From the NCBI GenBank assembly GCA_002150815.3, contig NDFF03000234.1:1-42666 (forward strand): 42,666 nucleotides of DNA, written 5' to 3'. The translations under genes and the position numbers were made by a program. Under the pieces are notes generated by a model. That model was given only the letters and a program-made list of their open reading frames with translations, made no database searches and was not told the origin of the DNA. Positions 11,095 through 19,888 of the stretch are shown piece after piece (the stretch's first letter is position 1; the number at the start of each line of letters is the position of its first letter). Origin of the DNA: Grammothele lineata. Its lineage: Eukaryota > Basidiomycota > Agaricomycetes > Polyporales > Polyporaceae.

Positions 11095-12935
11095 CTAGCG
11101 TCCGACCTCGCGAACCAGCCACTCTCCCCCCTCTCCCGGTATGACCGCCGTCCACTCGGAGGGACGCTGTCTCGTGACCTTGTACCCACACTTCGCTTTG
11201 CATTCCATCTGCACGCCGCCGTCTCCCAACTGTGTGATCTTCATGGTTTGAATTGCGCCGCATTCGCATTGCAGGGGAATGTCGTCGCCGAAAGGACGGA
11301 TCGAACGGTGCGCCCACTTCATCGCGTACATTTGAGTCGTCCGTGCGCCCTTGCTGTTAAGATAACGCGCGTAAAAAATCACGCCCGTGTGTCGTCCGAG
11401 ATTAATGCCTGAAGCGGCCAGCTCCAGCACCCGCTGCGGCTTGCCATGGATATCAGCGCCCTCGAGAAGATGCTTCGCAGCGAAACTTTCAAAGAAGGGG
11501 CCCAAAAACGCGGCTTGAACGGACTCGGCCTCGAAGAAGAATGCGTACTTGGTCTTCATTCTAGTGGGCGCGCCGTTGATTAACCACCGCGCTCTCACAT
11601 ACAATGACGTCGCTACTCACTCGTCGCAAAACGCACGCAATACTCGCATATTGTCGCGCAGCTTCACTAGGGCACCGCACGAGATGAAGCCCAGGTGAAC
11701 GTCGTGCTTCGCCCCGAGGGACCTCATGTTCGGTCCGATCATGTTGCCGAACCACTGGCGAAGGCGTCAGCGCACTATCATCCCCATGTGCAAGGGCACC
11801 CACCGTCTGCAGGGATGTTGCCGATGATTCCGGACCCCAGAACAGATCCCCTGTGTCGCTGTGTGAATGCGCGTAGATGAACACCACCACTCGAGCATGA
11901 GGTACGTCGCTGTGGGCATGAATCAATTATGCTTGAATCGTCACCACCCCAGGCAGATGTGCACTCACCCACATAGATTGACCACCGCGCTATCCAGCTT
12001 CTCCCGAAACGCTGTCGCCTCGGTCACCGCCCTGATGTTGAACGCAATGTCTAGGAGGTGGAGGTGGGGATAGTCGTTCTCCTCCTCCTCGAAGTACTGC
12101 TTCAATGAGCAGTGCATTAGATCCGCGGGCGTGCCGCCGAACGCAAGACCCTCCATCCTGATATTGATGATGTACACCGACTGGGTGTTGCACCGCGCTT
12201 GGAGCGAGCGGCGACCCGAGAGCACGAAGGTGTCGTAGCCTTCTGATCTCTCGAACGCAGGTTCATTCTCGATGAAGAAGCCCTGGCGACAGAAGACTTA
12301 GGTCGCATCACAAGGGGAGAACTCAGCACTCACCACGTAAGGCACTGGTTGCTTCTGATATTGTTCATGATCGTGGCAGCCGACACATACATATCGCAGG
12401 TTCTGGAGGAAATCCCCCAGGTCGAACTCCTCCTCCTCGGCGAGTCGCGATGCAAGCGTGACGTGATGAGTCGCGCACACGACACGCTTGCATTTTTCAC
12501 AAACAATGAGATGGCCGCCGTTGTGACAGAGGTAACAGAACTGCTCGCCAGGTCAGCGTTCTACTCAATTCAGACGAGCGGGCACTGACCTCCTCCGAGT
12601 CCATCTTCGGGCGTGGAGGTGGCAGCACCACTATACCCTTCGCCCGCTTCCTCCGCGCCTCGCTCTTTTGCGCTTCCCTCTTTTGGGCCTCCGCCTGCTC
12701 AGCCTCAGCACGAAGGCGATCACGCTCCGCCTCGGCCTCTTCGAGTGCCCTCTTGCGAGCTGCTGTTGGATACCGAGGGATGGTCTGCCCAATCGCCGGC
12801 GGCGCAGCTGGAGGGGTACGCGCAACAGGTACGTGAGCGAAGCAAGGACGCGAGCAGAGTCCACAACGTACGGAGTTCCTCTCGCGGCGCACGATCGCCT
12901 GTGGACCGACGAGCCGTCTGCTTGGTGCGTGCCAT
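11095..12935 (-). CDS. Histone H3-tail mimic with coiled coil and PHD-like finger
   Basis: Seven exons with closed phases give 502 residues: 12935-12872, 12807-12590, 12540-12334, 12282-11969, 11909-11804, 11754-11621 and 11560-11095. Exon 1 encodes only a near copy of the histone H3 N-terminus (MARTKQTARRSTGDR, then APREEL). It keeps R2, T3, K4, Q5, R8, S10 and T11, but has Arg or Glu at positions 9, 14 and 18. Residues ~35-85 form an Ala/Glu/Arg/Lys coiled coil. Residues 96-149 form an eight-ligand cross-brace zinc finger (C96, C99, C108, C111, C116, H119, C146, C149) of PHD/RING type. The rest (150-502) is a globular domain with a VVVFIYAHSHSDTGDLFW strand and a C-terminal zinc-ribbon-like CxC...CxxxC (446-472). 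PHD fingers typically bind H3 residues 1-6, so self-recognition or partner bridging is an inference. A TATATAAAG box lies ~50 bp upstream. Confidence 0.8.
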
Positions 12936-13190
12936 AGTCGATGTGTGCTGTCTCTGAACGTCCGATAAGCCAAGTCGTACTTTATATACCCTCCCGTGCG
13001 CCCGCGTCGCAACACCCATCGTTATTGCCTCGTGCACTCTAGCTCGCGTCCGAAAACGAAAATATATTCCCCTGTGTTACCTACATCTCCTCAAAACGTC
13101 CCGCATAAGGCTCGCTTAGAGGTACAACCCACCGCTCCTACTCTCAACATTGAGTTTCCCTACTTGTGTGACGCGAGTCCAAAGGCACCG

Positions 13191-14444
13191 TCACGTCTGG
13201 ACACAGGAAACGTGGACTCCTGTCCACGCCTCCGCGGCCTGCGCGTCCTCGCGCGACGTGATAGTTATTGTTCCACCTGGACACGAGGAACGTGGACTCC
13301 TGTCCACGCCCCCGCGGCCTGCGCGTCCTCGCGCGGCGGAAAGAAAAATTCACGTCTGGACACGGGAAACGTGGACTCCTGTCCACGCCCCCGCGGCCTG
13401 TGCGTCCTCGCACGACGTGATGGTTATTGTTCCGCCTGGACACGAGGAACGTAGACTCCTGTCCACGCCCCCGCATCCTGCGCGTCCTCGCGCGGCGAAA
13501 GATTGGTACGTCTGGACACGGGAAACGTGGACTCCTGTCCACGCCCCCGCGGCCTGCGCGTCCTCGCGCGACGTGCCTTATTGTGTTCCACCTGGACACG
13601 AGGAACGTAGACTCCTGTCCACGCCCCCGCGGCCTGCGCGTCCTCGCGCGGCGGAAAAAAAATCACGTCTGGACACGGGAAACGTGGACTCCTGTCCACG
13701 CCCCCGCGGCCTGCGCGTCCTCGCGCGACGTGATAGTTATTGTTCCACCTGGACACGAGGAACGTGGACTCCTGTCCACGCCCCCGCGGCCTGCGCGTCC
13801 TCGCGCGGCGGAAAGAAAAATTCACGTCTGGACACGGGAAACGTGGACTCCTGTCCACGCCCCCGCGGCCTGTGCGTCCTCGCACGACGTGATGGTTATT
13901 GTTCCGCCTGGACACGAGGAACGTAGACTCCTGTCCACGCCCCCGCATCCTGCGCGTCCTCGCGCGGCGAAAGATTGGTACGTCTGGACACGGGAAACGT
14001 GGACTCCTGTCCACGCCCCCGCGGCCTGCGCGTCCTCGCGCGACGTGCCTTATTGTGTTCCACCTGGACACGAGGAACGTAGACTCCTGTCCACGCCCCC
14101 GCGGCCTGCGCGTCCTCGCGCGGCGGAAAAAAAATCACGTCTGGACACGGGAAACGTGGACTCCTGTCCACGCCCCCGCGGCCTGCGCGTCCTCGCGCGA
14201 CGTGATAGTTATTGTTCCACCTGGACACGAGGAACGTGGACTCCTGTCCACGCCCCCGCGGCCTGCGCGTCCTCGCGCGGCGGAAAGAAAAATTCACGTC
14301 TGGACACGGGCAACGTGGACTCCTGTCCACGCCCCCGCGGCCTGTGCGTCCTCGCACGACGTGATGGCTTATCGTGTTCAGCCGGGATACGAGGAACGTG
14401 GACTCCTGTCCACGCCCCCGCATCCTGCGCGTCCTCGCGCGGCG
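13191..14444. repeat. Minisatellite of 16 ~78-bp units in 472-bp higher-order blocks
   Basis: About 16 half-units of 78-79 bp alternate in two forms, giving ~157-bp dimers. Three dimers form a 472-bp block: 13351-13822 is repeated at 13823-14294, apparently without change in the parts compared. Each half-unit contains CGTGGACTCCTGTCCACG, a 7-bp-arm hairpin with a TCCT loop (some units have GTAGAC). The array lies 250 bp upstream of the H3-tail-mimic gene, between it and the next leftward genes. Recent block duplication is implied by the near identity. A role as promoter spacer or recombination site is speculation. Confidence 0.92.
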
Positions 14445-15082
14445 CATTCGTTAAGCCCGATCCACACAGCCTCCTCCTGCTTCCTCCACGAGCCGTGCAC
14501 TAGTCCTCCAGAGGCACTTCGACTATCGGCTTGCATTGAAAACGTGGAACACATAGATTACAAGGTACTATATGGTCGCAGACGGCCCGGGAATACGTGA
14601 CTTCACGTAGTTCCCTAAGACCGTCCATATGCAGTGGATGTGTTGTACATACCTCATGGTTTAGCCTTCCTTTCCAGCTGGCATCCCAACGCCGCGCCAA
14701 CTCCTCGGTCTCCGTCGTAAGTATGCTTGATGGTACTTGGTGTTTGCGTTTAATCCTGCGCTGGACGATTTTGAGTCGTAAGAGAGCACGCGGGGAGCAG
14801 TCGCCGCAGGAGGAGAGCGCGAAGGGAAAACGGAAGCTGGGCAGAGGAAGAAGGGTGCGGTGCAGAAGTGCAACCGTGTCCAATCCGGGATCGGTACAAT
14901 AGGCGCCTCTTTCCTAAACGGGTCGCAGGTCACGCGCGTGCTCCGTCCTTTTCGCACGGTATCTTAGCTAAGGGATGGGGACTCAGCAAACCGGTCCCCT
15001 AGCGCTTGGGAGCTCGCCTGTGGGAACGTCGCCGGCAGCCGCCATCAACCGTGGCTGCTGTCGCGCCCTGCGCGCCCACCGG
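14445..15082. other. Gene remnants, strand uncertain
   Basis: On the minus strand a segment ending near 14653 reads TETEELARRWDASWKGRLNH, followed by a plausible 85-nt intron (14652-14568) that contains hairpin copy 2. On the plus strand a basic frame (KRARGEQSPQEESAKGKRK, ~14778-14900) also has a splice acceptor. No complete gene could be assembled. Confidence 0.3.
14589..14615. repeat. GTGACTTCAC hairpin, copy 2
   Basis: The arms are GGGAA+TACGTGA and TCACGTA+G+TTCCC around CT, giving 12 pairs with one bulged G. It lies inside a plausible minus-strand intron (14652-14568). Confidence 0.8.
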
Positions 15083-15160
15083 TCAGCGCTCATCGCGCCT
15101 GTACTCGTGCTCACCGTTGGGCACGGTGAGGTCAACTATCTCCTTCCCCTCATGTCCGCT
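15083..15160 (-). pseudogene. Remnant exon related to the 29.75 kb exon
   Basis: The minus-strand frame reads EIVDLTVPNGEHEYRRDER and then stops (TGA, 15085-15083). The nucleotide sequence from ~15155 to 15030 matches 29747-29880 (plus) at roughly 80%. There the intact exon reads EIVELIVPDSDHEYGHDER. No upstream exons were found in 15161-15410, so this looks like a captured or decayed C-terminal exon. The EIVDLTV core resembles a SUMO-interacting motif. Confidence 0.5.
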
Positions 15161-15410
15161 CCGCGCGCTTTTTTGTACCATAGAACATAATCATAAATGA
15201 TGCTTATTCCACTAGTTATATGAGTGATACAAGTCCCCGGTCAAGCGGCACTGAGCATCCCCTTCCGGGATCACATAGCCCTCCAGGATGCTCTTTCATC
15301 TTGATGTATCTCTTAGAACTCTTCTGCGCCCTTTCGCGTCCACTGCTAACGCAAGTACTTAGTATATTACGGGATGATTGACATTAAGGTGGCCATGGCC
15401 AGTGCGTAAT

Positions 15411-17288
15411 CTAATCGCTATCACAAAGGTCTATCACGTCCGTGGGTTCGACGCGCACCCGCTTCACCCGTCCCCTGCTTGAACCCACATCCAAGGAGGG
15501 CCGGCGGCGGCGTAGATCTCCGGGATCGCGCGCCGGATGAGCATCGCCGTCCACCAGCTGAGCCCGCTTGACTGCAGCCGCGGCCACCGTCGCGCTTCGG
15601 CGCGCGCGCGCGGCCAGTCCAAAAGCCTCCCGGACGTATTGGCGTAGGCTCGCGGGCGCTCGCCGTGCGTTCCCATCCAGCGCGCGAAGGGCGTCACCCA
15701 ACCCGCGCCGCGCGCCGCGCGCGCACGAGGTCAGGAGGACCGCAGCGGGACCCTCGCCGAGGGTGCTATCGAGTTCCGCGAGTTCCGTCGTCTGCAGACC
15801 CCACCCCGACTGGTCTCCCTTCCAGAAACGTACGACCGAGTGAGACGACAGGGCGCTCGCGAGGTGCGCATTATCGTCAGGCAGGTGGAAGTATGACGGT
15901 TCCGTGAGGTCGTCCTATGCAAAGTAAGCATGCGGTCGTTCGCGCGAGGCGGAGCGCTCCAGGCACTCACCGACCACCATACAACCAGAGGTGTATTTGC
16001 CGCCAAACACGCTGCGATGACCTCCCCTGGGCGCTGCCACAGAGGGAGCGGTCGCCCCGCGATCCTCTCCCAAACCTCCAAGCATTCGCCTAGGCGTGGA
16101 CAGACAGTAGTCATCCCCGCAGAGCGGACAAAGACGAAGGGCGAGCCGGCCCGGATGCTCGTTCCCGAGGTGGTGAAGGGGAGATATTGCCAGGACTCCG
16201 CCTCAAAGTCCCACCGCTGAAAGATCGGAATGCCGGTCCCGACGACCGCTCCAATGTTTGGACATTCGGCCATGAGAACCTCCCGCTCAAAATGCATGCG
16301 GACCGTCATGACCTTGGGGCCCGCATCCGCCTGTGTGAATTCGTGAGTGCCCGTGACTGATAAAACGCGAGGTTTGCCCGTACCGAGTACCACAAAACCA
16401 CTACGATAGGATGCTTGTCATCGAGGCGCGTGTATTGGTCAAGCAGTGTCTCCTGTACCGGTGACGATGGTGTTATGCAAGGGTTGTTACCATTCCCGTT
16501 CACACTCACCCAGTCCCCCGTGTCCCTCTCTGGCGTGGCTTCACGGATCGTGCCGTCCGGTGCGTACCTCGGGTTCCGGAACTATATCCCCTCAGTCATT
16601 GAACTCAAGAAACGAAAGACACGCGAGTATGAGACGTACCAGCAGCTGGGTGGTAACGTTATCGAGGCTCTGTACGGGGGGGAAACGCCATAAGCCCGAC
16701 AGCAAGCAATATGGACGATGCCTCACGCACCCCAATCCCTCGCCGCCTGTACGTTCTCTCGGAGCGGGCACGAGGGGCCGGCCTCTGCTCCCGGACCGCC
16801 TTGAGTGCCGCCCTGTGATTCTTCACATCGGCCTTGGCTCGCTCCAATGCCTGCTCGGCAAGGGTCTTTTCGCGGAGGGCGTTGTCGAGGGCGCCCTTCT
16901 CAACCTGCTCCAGCCACTCGATCTGCTCGCGAAGGGCATAGAGCGCCTCCAGATCGGCATCGGTGGGACCGGTTTGGGGTGGAAAGTGGGCTGTTTGGCA
17001 GCGCTTGCACTGCTGCAGATTCAGACGCCCGCAGCCGAAGGAGAACAGTAGCGGACTTACCACGTAGAAATACGCGCCCTCGTAACGCGGCTGGTGCGAG
17101 ATATCGACCGCCTTCACAGCCTTGAACGGGAAATGATGGCATACAGGGCACTCTGACTCAGGTAGAGGAATGATAGGACTCGCCGCACATATGCAGGCGT
17201 GGCGGAATCCTTGAGTGAGACTGGCTTCAGTGAGCTGGGACGGACGCTCGGACCGGGGCCGTAATCGAGCGTAGCCCCGCCCGGCCAT
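15411..17288 (-). CDS. Gene A: zinc-finger/coiled-coil protein with repeated W-LG module
   Basis: Six exons with consistent phases give about 533 residues: 17288-17061, 17012-16731, 16669-16640, 16581-16384, 16330-15971 and 15914-15411. The start ATG follows a pyrimidine-rich leader. The first intron splits a Cys pair (ECPVCHH) from a second (QQCKRC), a possible split zinc knuckle. A long coiled coil follows (ALYALREQIEWLEQVEKG onward). The centre has a module with Trp-x5-Trp, then FVFVRSAGMTTVCPRLGECL, which recurs in gene B. The tail is Arg/Ala-rich, has a KRVRVEP basic patch and ends DVIDLCDSD, a candidate SUMO-interacting motif. The function is unknown to me. The tiny 30-nt third exon and the exact 5' end are the weakest parts of the model. 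Confidence 0.65.
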
Positions 17289-17886
17289 AAGGGAACGGGG
17301 ACGAGTCGCGAATGAGAGGATGAGATGAAGGAGTGGAAGTAGGAGATGTGTCGCAAGAAGAGGTGCACTCCGCTGTCGCGCAGAGAGCGCTTTAAGAGCG
17401 CGGGGGGCGAGCGCTCTCGGGCAATCCAGAGGTTTCGTGTGATCGCTGGGTTTTCCGCAATATTCACTACCGACCCGCCCGTCATATCACCATTTTCGAT
17501 ATAACTTCCTTGTTTCTACGCCCCGCCCAATGATTAGCAGTGGAAGATAATTTTTCAGGGCGCCGCTTGCTGGTAATCCGAGGCGTTCGATCGTATATTC
17601 AGCGGATTCCAAACAACTGGTATCTATGTGTCCATTGCCCTTTGCGCGCCCGCACAGACTCTGTATAGCCAGACTCCGGAAAATCACGCTACACGGTTTA
17701 CATTACGCTGTCGCGCGTCCACAACGGTTTCCCCTGAGTCCGACCAAGCGTCCACCCCTGCCTACGCGCGCGAATAGGGTCAGCATGCCGGCCTTTCGAC
17801 ATTATACCAAACGAAGAAGTCTTGCCTGGTCTGGGTTCATCCTGACACGAGGTCGCGCACGAACCTGGTTTTGAGAGGCGCCCGGA

Positions 17887-18890
17887 TCAGCGACATGTGG
17901 TTGCCAACCGAGTAAGACGTACCCTGACTTGAGCAGCACTGGCGGGGTCTCCTTCGCCCTCCCCCGTCAGATCTATCACTGGGCGCGCCGCGAAAGACTG
18001 TTGACGTGCGCCTTCGCTCGGCTTGAACTTTGGGAGCTTTTTACAGGTTCAATGGAGTCCGCAGCCTGTACAGGGGTGAACGTACCGTCCTGACGGCCAC
18101 GGGTTTGCGCCGTTGATTCTCGAGAATCTGTATCCATTCGCCAAGACCGGCGCAAATGCGGTTGCTGACGTTGCGGATGAGCAGAATGTCGTGCCCGTGG
18201 GGAAGGATGATTTTGTCGTCGGCCCGCACGCGTTTCCAGGTGTCTTTCTTGGGGCACCACCAGTCGATCACAAAATCGTCAGCGGTCGAAGGAGGGATGT
18301 GATGATAGACGGTCCGCAAGATTTCTTCCCGAAGTTGCAGCTCGTTCGCGTAGGGGATGTTCGTATAGAAGGCCTTGGGACCGGCCACGGTCTGTAGCGA
18401 CGTTCGGTCAGGATGTAGACCATCGAGATATACACAGAGCACGCACCGGACCCCACACTATGCATCTCAAACTCGTGTACATCGGGTTCGACGATAGGCG
18501 GAGGTTGGCGTAGTCCTCAATTGCTTCCTGACCTCCATGGACCGTATGCCCGAGCAGCTGCAAGACATAACCGAGTTCCGGGCAAAGGTGGGCGTTGCTG
18601 GCGCGGACGAGGGCGGGCTCATCGAGGATAGTAGTGTCTATGGTAATCTCGTTCGCAGCCTGGGGCATCGTCCACGACATTTCCCAGGACCCCCACACCT
18701 GAAAACGAGCATCGGGATGCAGCGTCAGATGGTCGCGGACGCAACCCAAGTCCGGGAGCGTAGCCTCGCCGGTGTCAGAGTTCATCTCCTCCTCACGCCG
18801 CCCATGGTCGGTGGTAAGCTGGAGACGATTAGCATATTGACACACTGAGCATCATCCCGAACGCACCCAGACAAAGACCTTTCGGGCCAT
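17887..18890 (-). CDS. Gene B: paralogue of gene A, unknown function
   Basis: Four exons give 279 residues: 18890-18879, 18818-18447, 18391-18086 and 18036-17887. The first is a 12-nt exon (MARK) with a good ATG context. Two copies of the gene A module are visible: FQVWGSWEMSW...LCPELGYVLQLL and VIDWWCPKKDTW...ICAGLGEWIQIL. The intron before TVAGPKAFY lies where gene A has its intron before ADAGPKVMT, so the two genes share structure as well as sequence. The C-terminus contains PVIDLTGEGEGDP, a candidate SUMO-interacting motif matching gene A's DVIDLCDSD ending. It has no recognised catalytic motif. It lies 0.6 kb upstream of gene A on the same strand, consistent with tandem duplication and later divergence. 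Confidence 0.62.
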
Positions 18891-19132
18891 GGTCAGAAGC
18901 TCCTGAATGGCTGAGGTCGAACGTGTAATGCAGACTGATCACGGAGCGGTCACGACGTCGTAAGGCTCGCAGTCGCTCGCGTTCGACACCAGCTCGAGCC
19001 CCGATCGAGATCTGGCGAAAATGGTTACTACAAGCTCTGGCTAGTTTTTTCAGACCCTCTCAACCGTTACCCGCGGACAGCTGCTACTGAGATGACATCT
19101 CCGCCTTCACCGGTTAAAAATCGCCCCAAAAA

Positions 19133-19688
19133 TCATGACAACGGCTCCTCGGATGTGCCTTCCGACTCATCTGGAACACCTGAGGGAGAGTTCGGTTGGG
19201 AGTTGAAAGCGATATTTCTGATATGAGACTGACCAGGTTCCGAAGTATTCGCGCCCGTCCCAGTCGATGTAGAACGCTGTTCGCTTTCTTGACTAGCGAC
19301 CGCGCGTTTCCATTGGCATTGTATATCGTAGCTCACAAGTAGGCAGTTGGCTTGAGCTTGGAAGAAGCACGAGGCTCATGAGGTTTGTGTGCTCGCAAAT
19401 CCGCAGAGGCGTACCTGTGAATTCCGAAACGTGTTCCGGGACCTGCAGATCAATCCGGCCGAAACGCTCGCCGTAACTGAGGTCAGAAGTGCGCGCATGA
19501 ACAGCTGGAAATAGCATGTGTTAGCCTGCGCGTCGTTCGAAGCCCAGGAGCAGACCTGGGTCGCTTGACACCGTTGTGTTCGACATAGACGTGCATGTGG
19601 GGCGGGCTGATCCCGTAGTGCCGTCAGGGTCGGACGCAAGCGACGGGCGGTTTTCCAGCGGGTCCGAGTCCGTAGGGTCGGATGTCAT
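19133..19688 (-). pseudogene. KDZ transposase remnant
   Basis: Leftward exons contain the segment SYGERFGRIDLQ, then after an intron LLVSYDIQCQWKRA. These match the KDZ catalytic signature as I know it (GERYxNMD ... SYDIACQW) and the intact copy in this window (KYLYVDL ... TYDINCQY). The CxC2 region and the Glu-containing part are absent. The sequence after the signature is a Ser/Thr/Glu-rich tail ending at TGA 19135-19133. The first ~45 residues from the ATG at 19688 are Ser/Asp/Pro-rich and unlike a transposase. It is either a dead second transposase or a short chimeric gene that captured a transposase fragment. Confidence 0.5.
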
Positions 19689-19888
19689 CCTGGCTAGACG
19701 GAGCTTCGAGGGGCGGGGGCATATCTCCTCGTCCGACCCTTAAAAAGATTGCGGCAAAGTGGAATCCGCTCGCTCGAACACACACGCGCGTGCCGATCGG
19801 CTAGAGAGGGGATCGGAGCTTCTATGGAACAATTCTATGTCTACTCGGACGCAGTCAAACCGAGCCTATTTTCCCGGAACATCATAGC

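Noticed and set aside
13191..14444. CRISPR-like array
   Set aside because: Units are contiguous and homogeneous with no unique spacers, and the host is a fungus.
13150..14503. Open frames of 250-360 codons on both strands across the minisatellite
   Set aside because: They are created by the repeat. The 472-bp period is not a multiple of three, so successive blocks change frame, and both strands are equally open.
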